A stretch of 19,899 nt of DNA. It comes from an uncultured Spirochaetales bacterium (GTDB taxonomy: Bacteria; Spirochaetota; Spirochaetia; Sphaerochaetales; Sphaerochaetaceae). Made by a program: the position numbers and the translations under genes. Of this stretch, positions 6,765 to 13,682 are shown piece after piece. The notes under the pieces were generated by a model. It ran no database searches and was not told the DNA's origin. It was given only the letters and a program-made list of their open reading frames with translations. Within the stretch, counting starts at the first letter, position 1, and each line of letters begins with the position of its first letter. The stretch is taken from assembly GCA_934247875.1 (NCBI GenBank), contig CAKQJZ010000035.1, positions 1 to 19,899 on the forward strand. Direction: 5' to 3'.

Positions 6765-8822
6765 TTATATAGCTGCTGCAGCTTCAAATGCACGCCAGAT
6801 TACAGTTCTGAGGTTTCCGACTTTCTCTGCGTCTCCGACGATTTCTGCGCCGCTCTCTTTTCCATTTGCCAAAGGAGACGGAACATAGCCTACACTTGAT
6901 ATAACGCTGTCACATGGAATGTCTATAGTCTTTCCATCCTTATCCTGGCATATGACTTTATCATCTCTGATCTCTTTGACTGTTGTCTCAAGATAAACAG
7001 GAGTCTTATTGAGTGCAAACCACTCTCTTAAGTATGAGCTGTTTGCAAGGCATACGCCCTTCTGGCTGATAAGATCATCTTTCATCTCGATGATTATTAC
7101 TTCTTTTCCGCTGAGTGCTAGCTCATAAGCAATCTCGCAGCCTGTTAGGCCTCCGCCGATTACTGCAACTTTATTGCCTGCTTCTTTCTTCTTGAGCAGA
7201 TAGTCGCAAGCTTCGATTGCCTTATCGAATCCTGGAGTCTTCAGTACTCTTGGCTTAGCTCCTGTTGCAATTATCACTTTGCAGTTCTTGAATTCAGAAA
7301 GATCCTTGATTTCGCTATTGAGATGTACTTCTATGCCTAGCTTATCCATCTGATGGATATACCATTTGAGAAGATCTCTGAGCTTTCCTTTATAGGACTC
7401 AGCGCTTGCTGCTACGAATGTACCACCAAGGTGGTCTTCTTTCTCATAGATTACAGGCTCATGGCCTCTCTCTTTGAGAACTCTTGCAGCTTCCATACCT
7501 CCGATACCTCCACCTATGATTATCACTTTCTTAGGCTTATCAGTCTTAACGATCTTGTGCTTCTTCCACTGCATTGTCTCAGGGTTTACAGCACAGCGTG
7601 CAAGATTCAATGAGTCTGAAAGATCCTGATCATTAGGAACTCCTTTATAGTGGCACATATTGAAGCAGCCATTATGGCAAAGGATACAAGGTCTTATCTC
7701 ATCTTTCTCATCGTTCATGAGCTTTGTTACCCATTCCTGGTCTGCTAAGAAGTTTCTTGCAAATCCGGCGCCATCTAGACGACCCTCTTTGATTGCATCT
7801 GCTGCAACATAGGGGTCTAAGCGTCCTGCTGCGACAACTGGGATTGTAGTGAAGTTCCTTATGTGCTCAACATCGCTTAAGTTGCAGTTCTCTGGCATAT
7901 AGATAGGCGGATGTGCCCAGTACCATGCGTCATATGTTCCATTGTCAGCATTGAGCATATCGTATCCAGCTTCAGCAAGATACTTTACAGCTTTTTCTGA
8001 CTCAGCCATATCTCTGCCAACTTCTTTGTATTCTTCTCCTGGAAGTGCACCAGATCTGAATCCCTTTGTCTTTGATACTACAGAATAGCGAAGAGATACT
8101 GGGAAATCCTTGCCGCAATCTCTCTTTATTGCTTTCACGATATCTACAGCAAAGCGGTATCTGTTTTCAAATGAACCACCATATTGGTCATTGCGCTTAT
8201 TCACATAAGGAAGTGTGAACTGATCAAGAAGGTAGCCTTCATGTACTGCATGGACTTCAACGCCATCAACTCCCGCTTCTTTCAAAAGCACAGCGCACTT
8301 GGCAAATGCTTCAACATACTCTTCAATCTCTTTGACTGTAAGAGCTCGTGATGGTACTTTATCTGACCATCTGTTAGGCGATGGGCTTGCAGATGCTGTG
8401 ATCTTATCGAGGTCCATGAAAGGCTTAGATAAGACTCTGAGTGCTTTGTTTGTGTATAGAGTCTCCATCATTGAGCTAATTGTGAATGATCTGCCGAATC
8501 CTGCTGTAAGCTGTACAAATAGCTTTGCGCCAGTTTTATGGAACTCAGGCATCCATTCCTTGAGGTCTTTATACATCTTCTTGTTTTTATATAGCCACTG
8601 CCCAAACATTGGGTTATATACTGGCTGGCAGCCTGGTAGAACGAGACCTGCATTGTTCTTTGCAACTCTCATAATGAACTCTGCACCAGCTTTGTCGAAA
8701 TGATTCTTCTCCATCCATCCGAATAAGTCTGTTCCACCCATGCTTGTAAGTACGATTCTGTTCTTTATTTCACATTCTCCAATCTTCCATGGAGTAAATA
8801 GAGGTTTTAATCTTTCGTCCAT
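6765..8822 (-). CDS. FMN/4Fe-4S/FAD oxidoreductase of the 2,4-dienoyl-CoA/2-enoate reductase family
   Basis: A 685-residue cytoplasmic multidomain flavoenzyme. Residues 1-370 form an Old Yellow Enzyme barrel (HAVHEGYLLDQF at 191-202; NDQYGGSFENRYRF at 211-224). A cysteine cluster follows: Cys379, Cys382, Cys386, with Cys390 and Cys410, the last before the family NP motif. Two Rossmann motifs follow, IIGGGIGGMEAA (435-446) for FAD and VIGGGLTGCE (554-563) for NAD(P)H. Such enzymes reduce C=C bonds next to a carbonyl: 2-enoates, dienoyl-CoA, bile acid intermediates, cinnamate. Sequence alone does not choose among them. The gap between Cys386 and Cys410 is longer than the roughly 11 residues typical of E. 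coli FadH. SD GGAG sits 7 nt before the ATG. It appears monocistronic, divergent from mnmA and convergent with aconitase X. Confidence 0.88.
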   Translation of the reverse strand: MDERLKPLFTPWKIGECEIKNRIVLTSMGGTDLFGWMEKNHFDKAGAEFIMRVAKNNAGLVLPGCQPVYNPMFGQWLYKNKKMYKDLKEWMPEFHKTGAKLFVQLTAGFGRSFTISSMMETLYTNKALRVLSKPFMDLDKITASASPSPNRWSDKVPSRALTVKEIEEYVEAFAKCAVLLKEAGVDGVEVHAVHEGYLLDQFTLPYVNKRNDQYGGSFENRYRFAVDIVKAIKRDCGKDFPVSLRYSVVSKTKGFRSGALPGEEYKEVGRDMAESEKAVKYLAEAGYDMLNADNGTYDAWYWAHPPIYMPENCNLSDVEHIRNFTTIPVVAAGRLDPYVAADAIKEGRLDGAGFARNFLADQEWVTKLMNDEKDEIRPCILCHNGCFNMCHYKGVPNDQDLSDSLNLARCAVNPETMQWKKHKIVKTDKPKKVIIIGGGIGGMEAARVLKERGHEPVIYEKEDHLGGTFVAASAESYKGKLRDLLKWYIHQMDKLGIEVHLNSEIKDLSEFKNCKVIIATGAKPRVLKTPGFDKAIEACDYLLKKKEAGNKVAVIGGGLTGCEIAYELALSGKEVIIIEMKDDLISQKGVCLANSSYLREWFALNKTPVYLETTVKEIRDDKVICQDKDGKTIDIPCDSVISSVGYVPSPLANGKESGAEIVGDAEKVGNLRTVIWRAFEAAAAI

Positions 8823-8847
8823 AAATGTTCTCCAAATAATTGTAGTA

Positions 8848-8853
8848 ATTATA
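8848..8853 (-). promoter_or_regulatory. Candidate -10 of the flavin oxidoreductase gene
   Basis: A perfect TATAAT on the minus strand predicts a transcript start near 8841 and a leader of about 19 nt carrying the GGAG site. No convincing -35 stands 16-18 nt upstream, which may mean activator dependence. Confidence 0.4.
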
Positions 8854-8892
8854 AACCTTTGAGCATATTTTTATGATAAAAATTTTATTTGA

Positions 8893-8908
8893 TTATTTAG
8901 CTAAATAA
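8893..8908. promoter_or_regulatory. Perfect 16-bp palindrome in the divergent promoter region
   Basis: TTATTTAGCTAAATAA is identical to its own reverse complement. It lies in the 164-bp A/T-rich region between the divergent flavin oxidoreductase and mnmA genes, about 55-65 bp upstream of the predicted oxidoreductase transcript start. That position suits an activator or repressor dimer site. An A/T-rich palindrome can occur by chance, so function is inference. Confidence 0.4.
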
Positions 8909-8974
8909 ATATTCTGAAATTAGAATGAATTATATTATATTCAAACTGGTATATCAAAACCTATCAAAATAGTA

Positions 8975-8980
8975 TAGAAT
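8975..8980 (+). promoter_or_regulatory. Candidate mnmA -10, predicting a leaderless mRNA
   Basis: TAGAAT ends six nt before the mnmA ATG, so a start seven nt after the -10 would fall on the A of the ATG. There is no SD before the gene. The -35 region is weak; the overlapping TATAGA (8973-8978) is an alternative that would give a two-base leader. Confidence 0.35.
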
Positions 8981-8986
8981 GCACTC

Positions 8987-10054
8987 ATGAAAGTTTTTGT
9001 AGGTATGTCAGGAGGAATAGATTCCTCTGTAACAGCAGCTCTTTTAAAAGAGCAAGGCTATGATGTTGAAGGTATTACAATGCTTATCTGGAAGAAGGAT
9101 GCTCCATATCCAGCACCAGTTAAGTCAAATAGCTGCTATAATCCAGAAAAAGAAGAAGATATTGAAGCTATAAGAGAGATATGTGAGAAAATCGGTATCC
9201 CATACCATACAGTAGATATCTCAGACGAATATGAAGAGACTGTTCTCAAGAACTTCAGAACTGAGTATCTCAATGGCAGGACTCCTAATCCTTGCATATG
9301 GTGCAATTCAAAGATCAAGTTTGGTGCAATGGTCGATTGGGCGCGTAAGCACTATGACTTTGATTACTTTGCAACTGGTCACTATGCAAGAATAGAGAAG
9401 GGCGAGAATGGACGCTATCAGCTTCTGAAGGCTTATGACCTCAAAAAGGATCAGTCATATTTCCTCTCTCGTCTTACTCAAGAGCAGCTTTCCTCAACAT
9501 TGTTCCCGCTTGGAGCTATGAAGAAGAGCGACGTAAGATTGATTGATGAGCGCTATGGTTTCCATCTGCCAGGTTCAGATGAGAGCCAGGACTTCTATGG
9601 CGGAGACTATACAGATCTCCTCGGCGTCAAAGATAAAGAGGGCGACATAGTACTCACAGATGGCACAGTCTTGGGTCGCCATAAAGGCTTCTGGCACTAT
9701 ACAGTTGGGCAGAGAAAGGGGCTCGGCGTTGCATACAGCCAGCCTCTATATGTCATATCTCTTGATTCTGATAACAACAGAGTTGTTGTAGGAACAGAAG
9801 AGAAGACACATCAGAGCAAAGTATATGTCAGCAATATCGCATGGTGTGGCGATGTCGATTTTGAAGAGAATAAGATTTATTCAGCAAAGATCAGATCGAC
9901 AAGTCCTGGTGTTGCTGCACGTGCAGCTAAATCTGACGACGGATTTGTTCTTACATTCCTATCTGCTATAAAAGCTGCGACTCCTGGACAGAGCGCTGTT
10001 GTGTATGATGGAGATAGAGTCATTGCTTCTGGCATAATCGAGAAGGCTGAATAG
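8987..10054 (+). CDS. mnmA: tRNA-specific 2-thiouridylase MnmA
   Basis: A 355-residue cytoplasmic enzyme that thiolates U34 of tRNA(Lys/Glu/Gln), using ATP to adenylate the base. The N-type PP-loop is present as GMSGGIDSSV (6-15), followed by PNPCIWCNSKIKF (100-112), the FATGHYAR motif (128-135), and YTVGQRKGLGV (238-248) leading to the C-terminal tRNA-binding barrel. Cys103 or Cys106 corresponds to the first catalytic cysteine (E. coli Cys102). At the second site the usual ICF segment is replaced by ESQDFYGGDY (199-208), so the Cys199 counterpart is missing. Cys50, Cys103 and Cys106 could instead hold an iron-sulfur cluster. The start has no SD and probably begins a leaderless mRNA. nagB follows 56 nt downstream but has its own promoter. 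Confidence 0.9.
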   Translation: MKVFVGMSGGIDSSVTAALLKEQGYDVEGITMLIWKKDAPYPAPVKSNSCYNPEKEEDIEAIREICEKIGIPYHTVDISDEYEETVLKNFRTEYLNGRTPNPCIWCNSKIKFGAMVDWARKHYDFDYFATGHYARIEKGENGRYQLLKAYDLKKDQSYFLSRLTQEQLSSTLFPLGAMKKSDVRLIDERYGFHLPGSDESQDFYGGDYTDLLGVKDKEGDIVLTDGTVLGRHKGFWHYTVGQRKGLGVAYSQPLYVISLDSDNNRVVVGTEEKTHQSKVYVSNIAWCGDVDFEENKIYSAKIRSTSPGVAARAAKSDDGFVLTFLSAIKAATPGQSAVVYDGDRVIASGIIEKAE

Positions 10055-10057
10055 TGG

Positions 10058-10086
10058 TTGTTGCTATTTGCTATCTGATTTAATAT
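10058..10086 (+). promoter_or_regulatory. Candidate nagB promoter
   Basis: TTGTTG (10058-10063), a 17-nt spacer and TAATAT (10081-10086) lie in the gap after mnmA. The transcript start is predicted near 10093, just upstream of the AAGGAG ribosome site of nagB. Confidence 0.45.
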
Positions 10087-10110
10087 ATAGATAAAAAAGG
10101 AGTTGTATAT

Positions 10111-10920
10111 ATGCGCGTTATAATCGAACCAGATTACAATGATCTGTCAAAATGGGCTGCAAGATATATTGCAAAGAGAATCAAGGAGCATGAGAGAAGC
10201 GGGGCAGAGAGACCTTTCGTACTAGGACTCCCAACAGGATCTTCTCCTATTGGCACTTATAAAGAGCTTATCAGACTCAATAAGGAAGGCTATATCTCAT
10301 TCAAGAATGTTGTTACTTTCAATATGGATGAATATGTTGGTCTTCCAGAGGATCACCCTCAGAGCTACCACACATTCATGCATACTAATTTCTTTGATTT
10401 TGTAGATATTCCAAAAGAGAATATCAACATACTCAATGGAAATGCCGAAGATCTTGAAGCAGAGTGCAATAGATATGAAGAGAGAATCAAGAGCTTTGGC
10501 GGCATTGATCTCTTCTTAGGTGGTATTGGTGCTGATGGCCATGTTGCTTTCAATGAGCCATTCTCATCTCTTTCAAGCAGAACCAGAATCAAGAGCCTTA
10601 CATATGATACAAAGGTCATGAACTCAAGATTCTTTGATTATGATATTTCAAAGGTTCCATCACGTGCGCTTACTGTTGGCGTTCAGACTGTTACAGATAG
10701 CAAAGAAGTTATCATATTAGTTAATGGTCATAACAAAGCTAGAGCACTTGCTGCGACTGTTGAAGGCGCTGTATCTCAGTATTGGACTTGCTCTGCGCTT
10801 CAGCTGCATAAGAGAGCTATCATAGTATGTGATGAGCCTGCTTGTGGAGAGCTCAAAGTAAGCACATATAAGTACTTTAAAGATATTGAGTGCAACAATA
10901 TAGATCCTGAGAATGCATAA
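10111..10920 (+). CDS. nagB: Glucosamine-6-phosphate deaminase
   Basis: A 269-residue cytoplasmic enzyme that converts glucosamine-6-phosphate to fructose-6-phosphate and ammonia, feeding amino sugars into glycolysis. Diagnostic motifs are LGLPTGSSPIGTY (38-50, phosphate binding), FNMDEYVGL with catalytic Asp73, and GGIGADGHVAFNEP (137-150) containing Asp142, His144 and Glu149, which match the E. coli Asp141/His143/Glu148 set. The length is essentially that of E. coli NagB (266). The start has an AAGGAG site 8 nt upstream. No nagA or transporter gene is next to it; the upstream neighbour is mnmA and the downstream end is a bidirectional terminator. I see no obvious NagC-like operator. Confidence 0.95.
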   Translation: MRVIIEPDYNDLSKWAARYIAKRIKEHERSGAERPFVLGLPTGSSPIGTYKELIRLNKEGYISFKNVVTFNMDEYVGLPEDHPQSYHTFMHTNFFDFVDIPKENINILNGNAEDLEAECNRYEERIKSFGGIDLFLGGIGADGHVAFNEPFSSLSSRTRIKSLTYDTKVMNSRFFDYDISKVPSRALTVGVQTVTDSKEVIILVNGHNKARALAATVEGAVSQYWTCSALQLHKRAIIVCDEPACGELKVSTYKYFKDIECNNIDPENA

Positions 10921-10939
10921 TAGTTAGGATTGCTAACTA
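10921..10939 (+). other. Small hairpin immediately after nagB
   Basis: TAGTTAG and CTAACTA form a 7-bp stem with a 5-nt loop, starting at the first base after the stop. It has no T-tract; it may protect the 3' end or help the stronger terminator 20 nt downstream. Confidence 0.4.
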
Positions 10940-10958
10940 ATAGTTATGTGAAAAGAAA

Positions 10959-10990
10959 AGGCCAAAGCATCGAGCTTTGGTCTTTCTTGT
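10959..10990. terminator. Bidirectional terminator between nagB and the DUF362 gene
   Basis: A 10-bp stem (AGGCCAAAGC/GCTTTGGTCT, one G-T pair) closes an ATCGA loop. It has TTTCTT on the plus-strand exit and, read on the minus strand, TTTTCTTTTC, so it can stop transcription from both converging units. Confidence 0.8.
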
Positions 10991-12096
10991 CATCTGACTT
11001 TTATGAGTTCGTACTCTCTGCTTCCGAGTCCTATGCTCTCTGCATACTCTAAGCCTTGCTTCCAGTTCGTATCTGGGTGGATATCATCGAAGTGGTCATG
11101 GTGAATATGGTGCGATGCAGCAAGCATTGAGTTGGAGTTCTCAGGCATTTTGTTGATTGCATCTGCGCATGCCTGGTCCAGTGCAACAGGATCTTTAGAT
11201 GCGAATATTCCTACATTCGGAACTATTGGTGCATCATTCTCATTATGGCAATCGCAGTTAGGTGAGATATCTACAGCGATGTTTATATAGAAGCACTCTC
11301 TGCCGCTAACAACTGCTTTTGCGTATTCCATCATCCTGCAGTTGAGAATATCGTTGCTATTGTCAGTACCTGCTTTGATTGCATCTTTTGGGCATATTGC
11401 TATGCAGCGTCCGCAGCCAACGCATTTATCATGATTTATATATGCTTTGCCGCTTTCAAACTCAGGTGCATTATGTGCGCAGATCTTCCTGCATTTATGG
11501 CAAGCTATGCATTTCTCTTGGTCTACAACAGGCTTTCCAGCTGCATGCATCTCCATCTTTCCGCGTCTTGAGCCTGAGCCCATTCCTATATTCTTCAGTG
11601 CTCCGCCAAAGCCTGTAGACTCATGTCCTTTGAAGTGAGAGAGCGCAATGAAGACATCAGCATCCATTATAGCCCTGCCTATCTTTGCATTCTTGACATA
11701 GCGCCCGCCTTCAACAGGCACTTCGACGTCATCGTCACCTTTTAGTCCATCTGCGATTATTATATTCGCACCAGTAGAGAGCGGTGAGTAGCCATTGAGA
11801 GCTGCGCTATCGAGGTGATCGAGAGCATTCTTTCTCCCTCCGACATATAGAGTGTTGCAATCTGTCAGGAATGGTTTTCCGCCTAAGTTCTTTACTTCAT
11901 CAACGACTACCTTTGCCCAGTTAGGACGGAGAAAAGCGAGGTTGCCAGGCTCTCCGAAGTGAAGCTTTATAGCAGCATAGTGATTTTCAAAGTCGATATC
12001 CTTTATCCCTGCGCTTTCAATGACTCTTTTGAGCTTATCTAAAAGGTTATTGCCGAATTCAGTTCTCAGATCTGAGTAATAGACTTTGCTTTTCAT
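10990..12096 (-). CDS. DUF362 family protein with two 4Fe-4S clusters
   Basis: A 368-residue protein: a DUF362 domain (about 1-190; motifs AIKLHFGEPG, TDCNTLY, ALSHFKGHESTGFGGALKNIGMG) followed by a bacterial ferredoxin segment. Cys196, Cys199, Cys202, Cys206 and Cys225, Cys228, Cys231, Cys235 form two CxxCxxCxxxC/P ligand sets for [4Fe-4S] clusters. A C-terminal DUF362 part resumes after the ferredoxin. The family is common in anaerobes and its reaction is not established; electron transfer is implied by the clusters. Its ATG overlaps the upstream phosphodiesterase stop by 4 nt (ATGA), so translation is coupled. It is the last gene of a three-gene operon whose other members are lipid and RNA enzymes, so the context does not reveal a role. 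No signal peptide is seen. Confidence 0.88.
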   Translation of the reverse strand: MKSKVYYSDLRTEFGNNLLDKLKRVIESAGIKDIDFENHYAAIKLHFGEPGNLAFLRPNWAKVVVDEVKNLGGKPFLTDCNTLYVGGRKNALDHLDSAALNGYSPLSTGANIIIADGLKGDDDVEVPVEGGRYVKNAKIGRAIMDADVFIALSHFKGHESTGFGGALKNIGMGSGSRRGKMEMHAAGKPVVDQEKCIACHKCRKICAHNAPEFESGKAYINHDKCVGCGRCIAICPKDAIKAGTDNSNDILNCRMMEYAKAVVSGRECFYINIAVDISPNCDCHNENDAPIVPNVGIFASKDPVALDQACADAINKMPENSNSMLAASHHIHHDHFDDIHPDTNWKQGLEYAESIGLGSREYELIKVR

Positions 12097-12890
12097 CTGA
12101 TTCCCATCTCCTCTGCAACTTTGATAACAAGACTTGGGTTATCTGTCATGATAGTATCGACACCGAGTGAGAAGAGCTTTCTCATCTCTTCCTCATCATT
12201 GATTGTCCAGACCATTATGACAGCGCCTCTTTTATGCATCCGCTCTATGAAGTGCTTTGTTATTACATGGATATGCCACTGAGCTACTGGAACCTGGAAT
12301 ACCAATATCCGCTTGAAGCTCTTTGGAAGAATATTGAGTTTTTCTCTCATAAGGAGTGGAAGCACTTCAAGTGTTGTTACGCTTGTCTGAATCTCTGGAG
12401 CAAGACGTCTTAGCTTCTTGAGATTCTTCAAGTGAAATGATGCGCCGCATACTCTATGTTCAGCTTTGTTTTCTCTGATGACTTTGATGAATATGTCGAC
12501 AATATCTGACTCCTGGCTTTTGAGGTCGATATTGAAGCGGCTATCAGGGCAAGCTTTAAGCGCTTCATCAAGTGTGCATAGCTTTACGCCTTTGCCTCTG
12601 AATGGGAATGTCTTTCCTCCATCCTTTGTGAATGTATAGCCAGCATCCAGTGCTTTGAGTTCACTAAGCGTATGGCTTTCAAGCGTGCCTTTGCCGTCTG
12701 TGTTTCTCTCAAGAGTAGGGTCATGCCAGATAACCAGTTCTTTGTCTTTTGTCAGGTGAACATCTGTCTCGATTACATCGATATTCATCTTTGCAGCAGA
12801 AATGAATGCATCAAGTGTATTCTCTGGATAGTTTATGCTGTCTCCTCTGTGCGCTACGACACGTGGAAGAGGCGTAAGAAAGTCACTCAT
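12093..12890 (-). CDS. Glycerophosphodiester phosphodiesterase
   Basis: A 265-residue GDPD-family enzyme that hydrolyses glycerophosphodiesters from lipid turnover to glycerol-3-phosphate and an alcohol. The active-site motifs are intact: VVAHRGD with His14, ETDVHLTKD with Glu41 and Asp43 (metal and general acid/base), and WHD with His56. The C-terminal IMTDNPS motif is also typical. I chose the ATG at 12888-12890: it sits behind an AAGGA site at 7-nt spacing and gives a normal N terminus. The longer reading from a TTG at 12947 lies within the upstream gene and adds no domain. It overlaps the upstream methyltransferase gene by 8 nt and the downstream DUF362 gene by 4 nt, forming a tightly coupled operon. 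No signal peptide is seen, so it is probably cytoplasmic. Confidence 0.92.
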   Translation of the reverse strand: MSDFLTPLPRVVAHRGDSINYPENTLDAFISAAKMNIDVIETDVHLTKDKELVIWHDPTLERNTDGKGTLESHTLSELKALDAGYTFTKDGGKTFPFRGKGVKLCTLDEALKACPDSRFNIDLKSQESDIVDIFIKVIRENKAEHRVCGASFHLKNLKKLRRLAPEIQTSVTTLEVLPLLMREKLNILPKSFKRILVFQVPVAQWHIHVITKHFIERMHKRGAVIMVWTINDEEEMRKLFSLGVDTIMTDNPSLVIKVAEEMGIR

Positions 12891-13626
12891 CTTTTTTATC
12901 CTTCTTATATTTTGCAATAGCTTCGTTCTTTCTGAAGATCTTCTCAAATCTTTGCATCTCGCTCTCGCTAAGCCCTGCGCGTTCTATCATATCGGAGAGA
13001 AACTGTCTTGTCCATTTTTCCTCTTCGTCCCATTTATAGTAGCCAATAGCTGATAAGTGAGATGAGATCTCATCTACGCCTTTCTCTATTCTCTCTTTGT
13101 TTATTGCAACCATCCCTTGCTGGTATGGAAGTGCTTTTGTGTATAGTGAGTATGAGATGATCTGTACTGCCTGTGCGAGATTAAGTGATGGAAATAGAGG
13201 AGATGTTGGGATAGTCACGATAGCTGAGCACTTATTGACCTCATCATCTCTAAGCCCATCTGCTTCTCTCCCGAATACTATTGATATAGTTCCTTCTGGG
13301 TACTCCGAGAGCTTATCTGCAAGCTGCTCTGGTGAGTATGAACTCATTTTTCTAAGCTTTCCTCTGCGCCTTGTTGCTCCAATGGAGAGGGAAGAATCTT
13401 TCAGCGCTTCATCAAGTGTTTTATATCGCTTTGCGTTTTCCCAGAGATCTGATGCATGGAGTGCAAGTGTTCTGACTCTGTTCTCATCATATTCTTTATC
13501 GCCTGTAATAGCTAAATGAGTGAGACCCATAGTCTTCATGGCTCTGCATACAGAGCCTATATTTGCTCCGTCCTGTGTCTCAACAAGGACGATTTGAATT
13601 CTATCTAAGTAGTTCTTATTTTCCAT
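12883..13626 (-). CDS. trmJ: SPOUT RNA 2'-O-methyltransferase, TrmJ-like
   Basis: A 247-residue TrmH/SpoU-family methyltransferase, closest in layout to TrmJ, which 2'-O-methylates position 32 of tRNA using S-adenosylmethionine. Signature motifs are ETQDGANIGSVCRAMKTMG (16-34; motif 1, with Arg28 at the catalytic position), SIVFGREADGL (115-125; motif 2) and PSLNLAQAVQIISY (146-159; motif 3 of the trefoil knot). The C-terminal charged helix is typical of TrmJ. The substrate could be another tRNA or rRNA position. There is no SD; a TAGAAT box lies 7 nt upstream of the ATG, suggesting a leaderless mRNA. It is first in the operon with the phosphodiesterase and DUF362 genes and diverges from the AI-2E-type permease across 56 bp. 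Confidence 0.88.
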   Translation of the reverse strand: MENKNYLDRIQIVLVETQDGANIGSVCRAMKTMGLTHLAITGDKEYDENRVRTLALHASDLWENAKRYKTLDEALKDSSLSIGATRRRGKLRKMSSYSPEQLADKLSEYPEGTISIVFGREADGLRDDEVNKCSAIVTIPTSPLFPSLNLAQAVQIISYSLYTKALPYQQGMVAINKERIEKGVDEISSHLSAIGYYKWDEEEKWTRQFLSDMIERAGLSESEMQRFEKIFRKNEAIAKYKKDKKDE

Positions 13627-13633
13627 GAATTTA

Positions 13634-13639
13634 ATTCTA
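13634..13639 (-). promoter_or_regulatory. Candidate trmJ -10, near-leaderless
   Basis: TAGAAT on the minus strand ends 7 nt before the trmJ-like ATG, so the predicted transcript would carry at most a one-base leader. The -35 (TGGCAA, 17 nt away) matches the consensus at three of six positions. Confidence 0.35.
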
Positions 13640-13646
13640 TAAGTTA

Positions 13647-13676
13647 TTGTTATTTTTTGCCATACACTGTTATACT
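13647..13676 (+). promoter_or_regulatory. Candidate promoter of the AI-2E-type permease, leaderless
   Basis: TTGTTA (13647-13652), an 18-nt spacer and TATACT (13671-13676). Six nt separate the -10 from the ATG, so the predicted transcript starts on the A of that ATG. It interleaves with the divergent trmJ-like promoter in the same 56 bp. Confidence 0.5.
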
Positions 13677-13682
13677 TTTGGC

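Noticed and set aside
8299..8703. 134-codon plus-strand open frame inside the flavin oxidoreductase gene
   Set aside because: Antisense shadow of a conserved barrel domain; no SD or family motif.
12891..12947. Upstream extension of the phosphodiesterase from a TTG start
   Set aside because: It lies wholly inside the methyltransferase gene, adds no family residues, and the downstream ATG has a good SD.
13097..13519. 140-codon plus-strand open frame opposite the methyltransferase
   Set aside because: Antisense shadow of conserved SPOUT motifs; no supporting start signals.
13647..13682. Longer AI-2E permease starting at TTG
   Set aside because: The TTG is part of the probable -35 box and would precede transcription start.
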